This document shows positions 43,717 to 52,903 of a stretch of 64,000 nucleotides of DNA, piece by piece. Made by a program: the position numbers and the translations under genes. This DNA comes from Arcobacter nitrofigilis DSM 7299. Its GTDB lineage: Bacteria > Campylobacterota > Campylobacteria > Campylobacterales > Arcobacteraceae. Positions within the stretch are counted from its first letter, which is position 1. Each line of letters opens with the position of its first letter. Where the stretch lies: positions 2,046,001 through 2,110,000 of the forward strand of contig NC_014166.1 of NCBI RefSeq assembly GCF_000092245.1, in the 5' to 3' direction. Under the pieces are notes generated by a model. The model did no database searches. It was not told the DNA's origin and saw nothing but the letters and a program-made list of their open reading frames with translations.

Positions 43717-44640
43717 ATGAAAAAATTACTTTTATTAATTGCATTTAGCTTAATAGCTTTTGCACAAACACCAGAGGTACCAAAGGAATATCCAAAAGGA
43801 GAACTAGGTAGAATGGTAAAATTAGGGGAAGCTATTATGAATGAAACTAATACTCACCCACTAACAAAAGACTTAGTAGGAAACAGTCTACAATGTAAAA
43901 GCTGTCACCTTCCAGGAAATGATGGAAAACCTGGAACTATAACAACTGTTGGTACATTTAGAGGAACAGCTGCTTCTTTTCCTGCATTTTCAAAAAGAGA
44001 AAAAACAGTGCAAACTTTACAAGACAGAATCAATAACTGTTATATGAGAAGTATGGATGGTAAAAGACCAATTATTGATACAGAAGCATCTGTTGCAATG
44101 GCTGCTTATATCACATGGCTTTCTACTGGATTTCCAATACAAATGGAAGAGCATAGACCATGTAGTGTGCTTACAAGTAAAAGATGGGCAGCAAATCAAA
44201 AAAAATTTGGAGCTATTCAAAAAAAAGCTACTCATAAAAATTATGTAGCTGGTAAAAAAATATTTGAAGCAAAATGTGCTTCATGTCATGGTATGAATGG
44301 AAAAGGTACTGGAAATTTCCCTCCATTATGGGGACAAGATAAAAATGGGAAATGGTTATCTTATAATACAGGTGCTGGTATGAGTAAACTTAACAAAGCT
44401 CCAGCTTGGATTCAAGAAAATATGCCATTTGGTCAAGGTGGAACATTAAGTGATCAAGAAGCTGCAGATGTAGCACTTTATGTTGACGCACAACCAAGAG
44501 CTAGTTTTAGTTTAAAAGACCATTTACTTCCAAAAGAAGAAATGGGACATTATAATTCAAAAGTACATGAAGAGAAACACTCAGTTGAATCAAATTTCAA
44601 AGACTTTGGACTTGATTTAGCAAAAATCAAAGGAGAATAA
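43717..44640 (+). CDS. tsdA: Dihaem cytochrome c, probable thiosulfate dehydrogenase/tetrathionate reductase TsdA
   Basis: 307 residues. Signal peptide MKKLLLLIAFSLIAFA. Two haem-binding motifs: CKSCH (60-64) and CASCHGM (187-193). Between them RINNCYMRSMDGK places Cys108 where TsdA enzymes have the unusual Cys axial ligand of haem 1, and KGTGNFPPLWG follows the second haem as in that family. It would interconvert thiosulfate and tetrathionate in the periplasm, providing electrons to or taking them from respiration. Preceded by AAGGAG and TATAAC-type -10 sequence; followed by a hairpin terminator. It is a single gene with no TsdB beside it. Confidence 0.82.
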   Translation: MKKLLLLIAFSLIAFAQTPEVPKEYPKGELGRMVKLGEAIMNETNTHPLTKDLVGNSLQCKSCHLPGNDGKPGTITTVGTFRGTAASFPAFSKREKTVQTLQDRINNCYMRSMDGKRPIIDTEASVAMAAYITWLSTGFPIQMEEHRPCSVLTSKRWAANQKKFGAIQKKATHKNYVAGKKIFEAKCASCHGMNGKGTGNFPPLWGQDKNGKWLSYNTGAGMSKLNKAPAWIQENMPFGQGGTLSDQEAADVALYVDAQPRASFSLKDHLLPKEEMGHYNSKVHEEKHSVESNFKDFGLDLAKIKGE

Positions 44641-44650
44641 TATCTCCACT

Positions 44651-44674
44651 AGACACAAAGTTTTCTTTGTGTCT
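44651..44674 (+). terminator. Terminator-like hairpin after tsdA
   Basis: AGACACAAAG and CTTTGTGTCT form a perfect ten-base stem with a TTTT loop, 11 bases after the tsdA stop. No long T tract follows. Confidence 0.65.
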
Positions 44675-44776
44675 ATCCTCTCATAATTTTCCCTTAACTT
44701 TTCCCTATTTTAAATCTATATATTAACTCTTAATTCTTACATTTTTTCTAAAATATTTATTTTAATGCAATTTACT

Positions 44777-44804
44777 TTGTATTACAAAGTAAATTGTGAT
44801 ACAA
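44777..44804 (+). promoter_or_regulatory. Double palindromic operator before the PadR gene
   Basis: TTGTATTACAA (44777-44787) and TTGTGATACAA (44794-44804) are two copies of TTGT-N3-ACAA, 17 bases apart. The first is embedded in a longer perfect repeat, TTTACTTTGT/ACAAAGTAAA. They sit just upstream of the probable -10 TATACT (44806-44811), a position fitting repression. PadR dimers commonly bind such inverted repeats near their own promoter. Confidence 0.6.
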
Positions 44805-44827
44805 TTATACTTGCATAAGGAGAAAAC

Positions 44828-45169
44828 ATGGAAGATGATTATAAAAAGTGGTTAACTCAGTTTAGAAAAGGTTATATAGAACTCTGCACTCTTATGGCTT
44901 TAAAAACAAAAGGAAGCATGCATGGAATAGCACTTATTCGTTTTTTTGAAGATATGGATTTACAAGTAAATGAAGGAACACTCTATCCTTTATTAAATAG
45001 AATGGAACAAAACGGATGGTTAGAATCCACTTGGAATATGCCAACAACTAGTGGACATCCCAAAAGAGAATACATAATAAGTAAAAAAGGTGAAATAATT
45101 CTACCAAAATTAGTAGAGACTTATGATTTACATCATGAAAGCATAAAAAAAATAAAGGGGATAAAATAA
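44828..45169 (+). CDS. PadR-family transcriptional regulator
   Basis: 113 residues, a single winged-helix domain: YIELCTLMALKTKGSMHGIALIRFF, then EGTLYPLLNRMEQNGWLES (recognition helix and following strand) and HPKREYIISKKGE, all typical of PadR. AAGGAG lies seven bases upstream of the ATG. Its gene overlaps the next by one base (ATAATG), and this PadR plus HAAS membrane-protein pairing is common, the membrane protein usually being the target. Confidence 0.9.
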   Translation: MEDDYKKWLTQFRKGYIELCTLMALKTKGSMHGIALIRFFEDMDLQVNEGTLYPLLNRMEQNGWLESTWNMPTTSGHPKREYIISKKGEIILPKLVETYDLHHESIKKIKGIK

Positions 45170-45933
45170 TGAATACTCAAGATTACATAAAAGAATTAAG
45201 AAAACAACTATCAGGACTTGATAATGACAAAACAAAAAATATAATAAAAGAGATTGAAAGTTATATTGAAGAAAGCAATGCAACATATGAAATTATAGTT
45301 GAACGATTTGGTACTCCAGCACTCTTAGCAGAAGGTTATTTAGAAGATATGCCAACAACAAATAAAAGAGATAAAAATCGAAGCATAATAAAAAGAACTC
45401 TTCTAATTATGTTGGGCTTCTTTTTACTAGCCATAGCAATCATACTATTTGTATTTTATAAAATGACTCAAGATCCTTTTGATTATAGTAAATACACAGC
45501 AACAACTGTTGAACAAAAACTAAAATCCCCATGGGTAACTATTGATAATAATATTAATAAAATCAATATAAATCAATCACAGTCAGTAATTTATTGGAGC
45601 AATGATAATAAACTACAAATAAGTTGTAAAAGAGATAAATATAAACAAGAAGAAAATACTCTGTTTATAAAACAATCAAGATGTATCATAAAAGTGCCAA
45701 AACAAAATCTTGATTTGAAAATATTACAAGCAAAAGTAGTATTAGTTACTCCTACAAAAGAACTTAATATTAATGCAGAACAATCACATATTTCAATTGT
45801 AGAAAAAAACAATCAATACAATTATTCTATTATAAAAAAACAAAGTGATATAAATAATCTTAAATCAAAAGAAAATGGAATATTGATAAAAGGAACTCTT
45901 TCTCAAAGTGACTTTGATTTATATAAATATTAA
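45169..45933 (+). CDS. HAAS/DUF1700-type membrane protein
   Basis: 254 residues. The N-terminal 60 residues (YIKELRKQLSGLDNDKTKNI and ERFGTPALLAEGYL) match the HAAS signalling helical domain; one membrane segment (about 78-100, LLIMLGFFLLAIAIILFVFY) follows, then a C-terminal beta-rich region, probably outside the membrane, of the DUF4097-like kind. Linked to PadR; likely an envelope-stress or surface regulator. Confidence 0.8.
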   Translation: MNTQDYIKELRKQLSGLDNDKTKNIIKEIESYIEESNATYEIIVERFGTPALLAEGYLEDMPTTNKRDKNRSIIKRTLLIMLGFFLLAIAIILFVFYKMTQDPFDYSKYTATTVEQKLKSPWVTIDNNINKININQSQSVIYWSNDNKLQISCKRDKYKQEENTLFIKQSRCIIKVPKQNLDLKILQAKVVLVTPTKELNINAEQSHISIVEKNNQYNYSIIKKQSDINNLKSKENGILIKGTLSQSDFDLYKY

Positions 45934-45941
45934 TATAAAAA

Positions 45942-45972
45942 TATATTCAAGTAATCATTTTACTTGAATATA
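45942..45972. terminator. Bidirectional hairpin between HAAS and LysE genes
   Basis: TATATTCAAGTAA and TTACTTGAATATA form a 13-bp stem around a five-base loop in the gap between two convergent genes. Confidence 0.7.
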
Positions 45973-45988
45973 CTATTTACTAAACTTC

Positions 45989-46618
45989 TTACTTATTGGC
46001 ATCAAAAAGAAGTTTAAATCCCACTAGTGAAAAAGTAACTCCTACAAAAGTATCAATATATTTTTTAAAGTTAAAATACTTATTAACAACTTTTTCATTG
46101 GAAAACATAAAAGCATAACCAACAAATACAACTATCCCAAAAGGTAAACAAAGTATTACAGGAAGATATATTGACATGGTATTTTGTTCACTTGGCAGGG
46201 CTATTGCAATTATAGCAATCCACACTGCAATTGCTTTTGGATTTAGTAAATGCATCATTATGCCTGAAAAAAAATATTTTTTGTGAGAATTCTTAGACTC
46301 TTTTATTTCAACTTTTTTATACTCTTTTTTTATAAGCATTTTAAAAGAGTTATATGCCAAATAAAGAAAATATAAGCCACCTAAAATTTTCAAAATATAC
46401 AAAACATCAGAATACTTATTGAGAAGTGGTTGTAAGCCAGAAGCTGCACAAATTCCCCAAAAAAAAGAACCAATAGTTACTCCAAGAGCAAAATAAACCC
46501 CTGCTTTTCTTCCTGCATATATTGAAGTTTGAGCAATAGCAAGATTGCTAGGTCCAGGACTTGCAATACCCAAAATATAAATAAACAGTGCAATTATAAT
46601 ATTAGAAAAAATTTCCAT
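45989..46618 (-). CDS. LysE/RhtB-family exporter
   Basis: 209 residues with about six membrane segments. The family signature GIASPGPSNLAIAQTSIYAGRKAG is near the N-terminus and MMHLLNPKAIAVWIA in the middle. Exports amino acids or related small solutes; substrate unknown. Twelve bases separate it from the upstream RNase H-like gene; possible operon with that and the YqiA-like gene. Confidence 0.9.
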   Translation of the reverse strand: MEIFSNIIIALFIYILGIASPGPSNLAIAQTSIYAGRKAGVYFALGVTIGSFFWGICAASGLQPLLNKYSDVLYILKILGGLYFLYLAYNSFKMLIKKEYKKVEIKESKNSHKKYFFSGIMMHLLNPKAIAVWIAIIAIALPSEQNTMSIYLPVILCLPFGIVVFVGYAFMFSNEKVVNKYFNFKKYIDTFVGVTFSLVGFKLLFDANK

Positions 46619-46629
46619 ATAAATATCTC

Positions 46630-47094
46630 CTAGGATAAAAACTCTCTCAAAGCTTTTCGTGAAGCTTTATCAACCAAGTTAAAAAGTCTATCGATGTTAT
46701 CTTTTTGACTTGAACTCTTATGACCTTTTACTTTTACAAATTTACAATGTGTTTTATCACATATTTCAAAAAACTTTTTATAAAGCTCTTTATTTTTTAT
46801 CTCTTTTCCAGTACTACTTTTATAAAAGTTTCCTTCTAGCTTTTCTCTTCTATTTTCTAAGCCTAAAATATTTTGGCAATCAGTATAAACAATTATATCA
46901 TTACTTATGGTTTTTTCATCTTCTAAAGCCCAAAGGAAAACTTCTAATTCTAACTTTGTAGAAGAGGTATTTTCAAACTTTTTGAGTCTTATATTTTGTG
47001 TACTTAAATTCTCATCATAGATAAAATAAGCCCCAAAGCCTATTTTTGATTGGGGATTTACACTTCCATCACAAAATAGTTTTAAAGAACTCAT
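46630..47094 (-). CDS. RNase H-like nuclease
   Basis: 154 residues. RNase H fold with catalytic acids in the expected order: LFCDGSVNP (Asp), TKLELEVFLWAL (Glu), VYTDCQN (Asp) and a late DNIDRLFNLVDKASR (Asp), with FVKVKGHKSSSQKDNIDRL as the last part. Degrades RNA in RNA-DNA hybrids. It starts within the ATGA overlap of the YqiA-like gene, so the two are translationally coupled. Confidence 0.82.
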   Translation of the reverse strand: MSSLKLFCDGSVNPQSKIGFGAYFIYDENLSTQNIRLKKFENTSSTKLELEVFLWALEDEKTISNDIIVYTDCQNILGLENRREKLEGNFYKSSTGKEIKNKELYKKFFEICDKTHCKFVKVKGHKSSSQKDNIDRLFNLVDKASRKALREFLS

Positions 47095-47642
47095 CTAAAA
47101 AAAAGAGTTATTTTTCTAAAATATCTTTCAACCTCATCAAAACTATGACTTCCACCTTGCTCAATTATAAGCTCTGAATCTGGTAACTTTTCAACTGCAT
47201 CATTGAAATCTAGAACCTCATCATCTTCTTGAAGTAATACCATAAAATTAGATTGTTCGTTTATTTCCTTTACTTCGATTGATTTTAAGTATGTCAAATG
47301 TTCTTTTATCACTTCAAAACTTGAATAATCATAATAATTTGTAGCTGTTCCAATTTTATCTAAAGTCTCATAGGCGTGAACTGCAGGATTAATTAAAACT
47401 GCTTTTAAATTATATTTATTAGCTAAATAAATAGCATAATATCCACCTAAAGAAGAACCTACTAAATAAACCTCTTGTTCTAAACTTAGATAAGATTCAA
47501 TAAGTTGTTCTAAAGTATTAATAGCAAGTGAAGGAACATATGAAAGTGATGGAGAGATTAACTCTTCATCAAAATATTCTTTAAAAAGTGCTGCCTTATC
47601 ACCAAGTCCAGATGAGGCAAAACCGTGTATATATATAATCAT
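47091..47642 (-). CDS. YqiA/YcfP-type esterase
   Basis: 183 residues. Starts MIIYIHGFASSG (oxyanion region), nucleophile elbow VGSSLGGYYAI at about residue 62, Asp in LLQEDDEVLDF, His in QGGSHSFDEV; a compact alpha/beta hydrolase of the UPF0227 family. Cytoplasmic acyl-esterase of unknown substrate. First gene of the row with the RNase H-like and LysE genes. Confidence 0.88.
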   Translation of the reverse strand: MIIYIHGFASSGLGDKAALFKEYFDEELISPSLSYVPSLAINTLEQLIESYLSLEQEVYLVGSSLGGYYAIYLANKYNLKAVLINPAVHAYETLDKIGTATNYYDYSSFEVIKEHLTYLKSIEVKEINEQSNFMVLLQEDDEVLDFNDAVEKLPDSELIIEQGGSHSFDEVERYFRKITLFFR

Positions 47643-47731
47643 TTTTACTCTTTTTTATTGTTTTAGCGTATTTTATATGATTTGTACTTAAGCTCTATTT
47701 GAAGTTGAGAATTAAATATCTATGTTAGATA

Positions 47732-47759
47732 AATAGTATGACTAAAAAGTCATACTATT
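47732..47759 (-). terminator. Hairpin at the end of the chemoreceptor gene
   Basis: AATAGTATGACT and AGTCATACTATT form a 12-bp perfect stem with an AAAA (TTTT on the minus strand) loop; it overlaps the chemoreceptor stop codon. No long T tract, so function is likely but unproven. Confidence 0.6.
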
Positions 47760-49674
47760 AGAATTTAGATTTTTGTACTTCTTCTACAACTTTATCAGCC
47801 ATATTATGTACACTTTTTACTACTTCGTTTATCTCAGAAGCAATTGCAGCATTTTCTTGTGTTGTTTTATCTAGTTGCCCCACTGCTGAGTTTATTTGTT
47901 CAACTCCTATCATCTGTTCTTTTGCATTTGTTGTAACAGTATCAACAATAGATGTGGTATTTATTATATTATTATTTAGTTTTTCATAACCCTCATACAT
48001 AATATTTACTATATCTTTACCTTCATTAGAACTTTTTGTCGCACTTTCCACTAAAGCTTTTATCTCTTTTGCTGCTTCTGCACTTCTTGTTGCTAGATTT
48101 CGTACTTCTCCTGCAACTACAGCAAACCCTTTTCCTGCTTCTCCAGCAGTTGCCGCTTCTACTGCTGCATTTAGACTTAGAATATTTGTTTGAAATGCTA
48201 TTTGATCTATTATTGCAATAGATTCAGTTATGGCATGTACATTAACATTTATTTGCTCCATTGAATTACTTGTTTTTTTAGATAACTCTTTACCTTTATT
48301 TACTTCATCTCTTAGGGATACAGAATTAGAAGATAATTCATTTATATTATTTGAATTTGCTCTCATTGTCTCCGTTATCTCTTCTAGTGCTGCTGCTGTC
48401 TCTTCTAAACTTGCAGCTTGCTCATTTGCACTAATAGTAAGTCTATTCATATTAGAAGTAAGATTATTTGCATTTTGATCTAATACTTCTGAATTCTCAA
48501 GATTTGTTCTTAACATCATAGATATCTCTTGTCCTAATTTATTCACTCCACTTGTTAATGAAGAAAGTTCACCCTTACATGAAATAGTTGTTTGCTTAGT
48601 AAAGTCTCTACTCTCATATGACTTTAGAACATCAATTGTATGGTTAATAGTATTATAAAGACTTCCAATCATAATATTTAAATCTTCTGTCAATTCATTT
48701 ATTACTGCATTTGTAGTTTTTGCTTCTACTTTCTTAGTCAATATTCCAGAGCTAACATCATTTACTACTTTTGTAACATCTTCAATAACTTTTTCATCTT
48801 GTTCTATTGTTTCTTTTACTTTTATGATATTTTCATTGATTCTATTTGTCATAAGACCTATTTCATCTTTAGTTGTAACTTCTATCAAACTTACATCTTT
48901 TTTCTCTTTATTTAAAAAAGATAAAAATGACAATAATCCCTCTTCAAATATAAGTAAGGGAGTTATCAAAGTTACTTTAGAGATAAAAGAGACAACAAAT
49001 ACAATAACAATCAATAATACAGCAATAATAGATATTAAAGTATAAATTAAAGAATTTACATCATTATCAATTCTTTTTCTCTCTTTTGCAATATTTTTTT
49101 CAATATCATCAACATATATTCCTGTTACAATAGTCCAATTTAACTCTTTAACATATTTAGAAAAAGAGAGTTTTTTTACAATTTCATCACTATTTGGTTT
49201 TTTATAAAAATATTCTACAAATTTATTATCATCATTTGCAGTATCAATTAACTCTTTTCTAAATTGAAATCCTTTTATATCAGGTTTAGTAATATCTGTT
49301 ATAGTACCATTTAGTTTTGGATTACTTCCATGAAATGCGAAAATATAATTATCTCCTTTTTTCTCATATGCAAAGAAGTAACCACTTCCATTTAAATATC
49401 TTGATTGAGATATAACACTTATAACTTTTCTTTTTGCCTCATCAATAGTTTTTGAATTTCCAATTATGGCTTCAATAATCGTATATACAGTTAAAACTTC
49501 GTTTTTTAAAAGTTCTTTCTTTTCATTGAGTATACTTTTTTCAAATTGTTCTATTGTTTTTTCACTATTATCATATGTTAAATTTATACTTACAATAGTT
49601 GTAATAATTACTATTAATAATACTGGTAAAATAACCAACATTAATAATTTTCCTCTAATGCTTCTAATCACCAA
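47758..49674 (-). CDS. Methyl-accepting chemotaxis protein with Cache domain
   Basis: 638 residues. First membrane segment 10-30; a periplasmic single-Cache domain (about 35-190, with [20 protein letters not shown]); second membrane segment about 207-232; HAMP-like linker; a signalling domain (about 390-638) with the conserved hairpin [20 protein letters not shown] and [15 protein letters not shown]. Directs chemotaxis towards or away from a small ligand, often an organic acid for this Cache type. Single gene, long 5' AT-rich region. Confidence 0.94.
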   Translation of the reverse strand: MVIRSIRGKLLMLVILPVLLIVIITTIVSINLTYDNSEKTIEQFEKSILNEKKELLKNEVLTVYTIIEAIIGNSKTIDEAKRKVISVISQSRYLNGSGYFFAYEKKGDNYIFAFHGSNPKLNGTITDITKPDIKGFQFRKELIDTANDDNKFVEYFYKKPNSDEIVKKLSFSKYVKELNWTIVTGIYVDDIEKNIAKERKRIDNDVNSLIYTLISIIAVLLIVIVFVVSFISKVTLITPLLIFEEGLLSFLSFLNKEKKDVSLIEVTTKDEIGLMTNRINENIIKVKETIEQDEKVIEDVTKVVNDVSSGILTKKVEAKTTNAVINELTEDLNIMIGSLYNTINHTIDVLKSYESRDFTKQTTISCKGELSSLTSGVNKLGQEISMMLRTNLENSEVLDQNANNLTSNMNRLTISANEQAASLEETAAALEEITETMRANSNNINELSSNSVSLRDEVNKGKELSKKTSNSMEQINVNVHAITESIAIIDQIAFQTNILSLNAAVEAATAGEAGKGFAVVAGEVRNLATRSAEAAKEIKALVESATKSSNEGKDIVNIMYEGYEKLNNNIINTTSIVDTVTTNAKEQMIGVEQINSAVGQLDKTTQENAAIASEINEVVKSVHNMADKVVEEVQKSKF

Positions 49675-49836
49675 AAACTCCTAATTTTTAATATTATGTT
49701 TTTCTTAAATAATAAATATAGTAATATTATTAATATTAAGCCAAGATAAACAAATAATTAAAGAATTCTATTATTTAGTAATTAAACATAAATAGTATAG
49801 AATCTACTCACTATTGAAAATTCAAAGGAAAAAGAG

Positions 49837-50703
49837 ATGAAATACCACCTATCAAATAACTTTATAGAAGTTTCAATTAAGAATTTAGGGGCAGAACTTT
49901 GTAGTTTAAGAAAGAAAGATAACTCCTTAGAATATATCTGGCAAGGAGATAAAAAGTATTGGAATCGTCATTCTCCTATTTTATTTCCTTTTGTTGGTAA
50001 ACTATTAGATAATGAATATATTTATGATAATAAAACTTACCAAATGGGACAACATGGATTTGCTAGAGATAAGGTATTTGAAGTTTTTACCAAAGAAGAT
50101 GATTATATTTGCTTCAAACTTAAAAGCACAAAAGAAACACTTGAAATCTATCCTTTTGAATTTGAATTATATTTAAGTTATAAACTAATAAAAACCTCTC
50201 TTGAAATATCATATAAAGTAATAAATAAATCTAAAAATATAATGTATTTCTCAATAGGTGCCCACCCTGCTTTTAATTGGCCTTTAGAAAAAGAAGATAA
50301 AGCTAATTATTACTTAGAGTTTGAAAATACAAAAAAACTAGAGAGATTACCTTTAACTATAAATGGCATATCTAATAAAAAAGAGCTTATAAATTTAGAA
50401 AATAATAAATTAGCTTTAAGTGAAGAACTTTTTAAAGATGATGCCCTAGTTTTACAAAACTTAACAAATAAAACAATAACACTTAAAAACTCAAAAGATG
50501 ACAAGAGTATAGAGATGTCATTTGAAGGTTTTCCTTATCTTGGGATTTGGTCAAAACCAAGTGGTGCACCACTTATCTGTATAGAGCCTTGGCATGGGAT
50601 TGCTGATTTTATAGGTCACAATAAAAAACTTGAAGATAAAACAGGAATAATTTCTTTGGATAAAAATGAAGTATTTGAAAGTAGTTATACTATATCAATA
50701 TAG
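49837..50703 (+). CDS. Aldose 1-epimerase family protein (LacX-like)
   Basis: 288 residues. N-terminal GAELCSLRKKDNSLEYIWQG, then WNRHSPILFPFVGKL and the catalytic region SIGAHPAFNWPL, and IEPWHGIADF near the C-terminus, all as in the LacX branch of galactose mutarotases. Converts sugar anomers or phospho-sugar anomers. Converges with the deaminase gene; AAAGGAAAA precedes the ATG. Confidence 0.9.
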   Translation: MKYHLSNNFIEVSIKNLGAELCSLRKKDNSLEYIWQGDKKYWNRHSPILFPFVGKLLDNEYIYDNKTYQMGQHGFARDKVFEVFTKEDDYICFKLKSTKETLEIYPFEFELYLSYKLIKTSLEISYKVINKSKNIMYFSIGAHPAFNWPLEKEDKANYYLEFENTKKLERLPLTINGISNKKELINLENNKLALSEELFKDDALVLQNLTNKTITLKNSKDDKSIEMSFEGFPYLGIWSKPSGAPLICIEPWHGIADFIGHNKKLEDKTGIISLDKNEVFESSYTISI

Positions 50704-50704
50704 T

Positions 50705-51142
50705 TTACACTCCAATATCTTCATTCCAAAGTTCAGGATTGTTTTTTATAAATGTTCCCATTAAATTGATACACTCTTGATTATCCATAACTTTTACATT
50801 TACGCCCCTTGATTTTACATACTCTTCTGGTCCTTTAAAAGTTTTATTTTCACCAATTACTACATTTGGTATTCCATAAAGTAAAACTGCTCCACTACAC
50901 ATATCACAAGGTGACAAAGTAGAATATAAAGTTGCTCTTTTATAATCACTTGCCTTTATTCGCCCTGCATTTTCTAAGCAATCCATTTCTGCATGTAAAA
51001 CTGCACTTCCATTCTGAACTCTTCTATTATGACCTCGTCCAACTATTTTATCATCAATAACAAGTACTGAGCCAATAGGTATTCCGCCTTCATCTATACC
51101 TTTTTTTGCTTCATCAATTGCTGCTTGTAAGAATTTGTCCAT
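50705..51142 (-). CDS. Cytosine deaminase, fungal Fcy1-like
   Basis: 145 residues. Zinc ligands HAEMD (about residue 50) and SPCDMCSGA (about residue 78) with catalytic Glu. The resemblance to yeast cytosine deaminase Fcy1 extends through the whole chain from memory of that protein: GGIPIGSVLVIDDKIVGRGHN, YSTLSPCDMC, the YGIPNVVIGEN segment and the C-terminal WNEDIGV (yeast WFEDIG). Bacterial cytosine deaminases are usually of the unrelated CodA type. It would make uracil from cytosine in the cytoplasm. Alternatives: other CDA-fold nucleobase deaminases. Confidence 0.85.
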   Translation of the reverse strand: MDKFLQAAIDEAKKGIDEGGIPIGSVLVIDDKIVGRGHNRRVQNGSAVLHAEMDCLENAGRIKASDYKRATLYSTLSPCDMCSGAVLLYGIPNVVIGENKTFKGPEEYVKSRGVNVKVMDNQECINLMGTFIKNNPELWNEDIGV

Positions 51143-51153
51143 AATATTGCCTT

Positions 51154-52074
51154 TTATATTCTAACTTTAGCAAGATAAATAGAAGTTTTACCTTCATGTG
51201 AAGAATAATAGCTTATCCACAAGATATCCTCTTCATATACCATTCCAGCATAACTAGTATCTCCACCTGATGGTAGGGTTAAAACTTCGTGTAATTCATC
51301 TTTTTTCTCATCAATCCAACATAAAGAAGTTCTTGCACTTTTATTTCCGTAAAGACGAACTGCTGCTAAAAATCTATTATGCTTTTCTACATAAATCATT
51401 TTAGGTCCCCCAATAGGAACATTTAAATCACTCCAAGACCACTCATTATATGGAAACTTAGAAAATCCAAGGGCTGATGTATAACTTTGCGAGTCACGCC
51501 GTAAAAGTACATATAAATCTCCATTTTCTAAAAAGACTATTGAACTCTCACTCCAAGAAGAGTTTTTAGTAGGAAAAAGTTTGTCTTTTACTATTTTCCA
51601 TTTTTTTCCATCTTTTGTACTATATAAACAGCCTAATTTATCTTTTTCTGTATACCCTATACTATATGCTATCTTTTCATGCCAAGTTGTACTCCATCGC
51701 CAAGTTCCAAGACCTGTAGGGCAAGTAAAAACCTCACTCCACTTTTTACCATCAACTGATAACCAAGTTACTGATTCGATTTTATGATTACTTTTTACTT
51801 CAACTAATCGTACTCCAGCATTTAACATAAGTTCATTTTTAGGTGTAATTGAAAATTTACCATCACGAACATCACCACCATCAAATCCTAAAAGAGCAAC
51901 TGAAGACCATCTTTTACCATCTTTAGATTTTATGACTCTTAGCTTTCCATCCATAGACATATGTTCATCTGCTTCTCTAAAAGTACAATACAAATAATCG
52001 CCAAATCGTATCAAATCAGTAAATGCATTATGAGGTGATTTATCCCATATCTTTTTGAGTTCTAAAAATTCCAT
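51154..52074 (-). CDS. Sialidase-like beta-propeller protein
   Basis: 306 residues, no signal peptide. Repeated Asp-box-type motifs: SKDGKRW (about residue 48), SVDGKKW (about 108) and STKDGKKW (about 150), with FREADEH near residue 33 placed like the catalytic-arginine strand of sialidases. It resembles small bacterial members of the exo-alpha-sialidase fold, many of which have other or unknown glycosidase activity. It lies 11 bases from the deaminase gene in the same direction and after the unknown exported protein gene, so these may be one transcript. Function unproven. Confidence 0.75.
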   Translation of the reverse strand: MEFLELKKIWDKSPHNAFTDLIRFGDYLYCTFREADEHMSMDGKLRVIKSKDGKRWSSVALLGFDGGDVRDGKFSITPKNELMLNAGVRLVEVKSNHKIESVTWLSVDGKKWSEVFTCPTGLGTWRWSTTWHEKIAYSIGYTEKDKLGCLYSTKDGKKWKIVKDKLFPTKNSSWSESSIVFLENGDLYVLLRRDSQSYTSALGFSKFPYNEWSWSDLNVPIGGPKMIYVEKHNRFLAAVRLYGNKSARTSLCWIDEKKDELHEVLTLPSGGDTSYAGMVYEEDILWISYYSSHEGKTSIYLAKVRI

Positions 52075-52086
52075 TTAAGACTCCTT

Positions 52087-52788
52087 CTATTCATCTGTTG
52101 TATAAGTAATTTTTCTGAATTCAACTTTATCAATTTTTATATTTTTCCTATAAAAATCACTAAAATTTTCTTTTTGAATTCGTTTATTTGTAATTGGATC
52201 TTGGGCTTGTAAATAATCTCCAAATTTCAAATATACTTTTGGGGAATTTTTTGTTTTAAATTGAACTTCTTTTTCATTTACTACTATTTTTATATTCCCA
52301 AATGAATTTCCAAAATAATAAGAAAAGATAGTATTAGCTTTAAGTGTTGTAATAGGAAGTACAACTTTCTTATTCGATTCATTTTTATATATAACATACA
52401 TGTCAAATATACCATCATTAGCTTTACCATTTATAAGCTTATTACTTTTTATATCAGCAATATAAACTAATAACAAAGTAGAAGTATCTTTCTCATGGTA
52501 CTGTGTAATTATAGTTTTAGCTCCATTATTTAAATCAAATAGAATATTTGAAAATATATTTTCATATGTTTCAAACATACTTTTTCTAAAAGTTTTTTTC
52601 TTTTTTAATTCATTTCTCCAACCATGTCCATTTTTTGATACATATTTTGAATCAATTGCGCTAAATAATAAATTCTCTTTATCCAAATAAGGACTATTGC
52701 CTTCAATATCAAAATAAGTAGATAAATCTTGTGAATAAGCAATTGAATTTACCAATAAAATGAAAGTTATAATTATTTTTTTATACAT
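52087..52788 (-). CDS. Exported protein of unknown function
   Basis: 233 residues. N-terminal signal peptide (KKIIITFILLVNSIAYSQ, cleavage after about residue 19). The mature part has mixed alpha/beta character with Lys-rich stretches and no motif I recognise; it carries no Cys for a lipobox. Its ATG comes eight bases after the stop of the broken LysE tail, whose GGTAATA motif serves as its poor ribosome-binding region. Same direction as the sialidase-like gene. Confidence 0.75.
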   Translation of the reverse strand: MYKKIIITFILLVNSIAYSQDLSTYFDIEGNSPYLDKENLLFSAIDSKYVSKNGHGWRNELKKKKTFRKSMFETYENIFSNILFDLNNGAKTIITQYHEKDTSTLLLVYIADIKSNKLINGKANDGIFDMYVIYKNESNKKVVLPITTLKANTIFSYYFGNSFGNIKIVVNEKEVQFKTKNSPKVYLKFGDYLQAQDPITNKRIQKENFSDFYRKNIKIDKVEFRKITYTTDE

Positions 52789-52796
52789 TTATTACC

Positions 52797-52884
52797 CTAG
52801 TTTTTCTGCATCGTAGCAGTAAATATTCCCACTCCAATTAGAGCAGTTCCACCAACTTGATTCAATCTTTTCTTAGCTTTATAA
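52797..52884 (-). pseudogene. Broken 3' end of a LysE gene (about 28 codons)
   Basis: These 88 bases match the 3' end of the intact LysE gene at 54174 (its last codons and stop) with only three differences, then similarity stops abruptly. The encoded residues are YKAKKRLNQVGGTALIGVGI followed by FTATMQKN and a stop. No start codon or upstream part is present. It is the remnant of a duplication or recombination. Confidence 0.88.
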
Positions 52885-52903
52885 TTATTCAGTTTTTAAT
52901 AAA

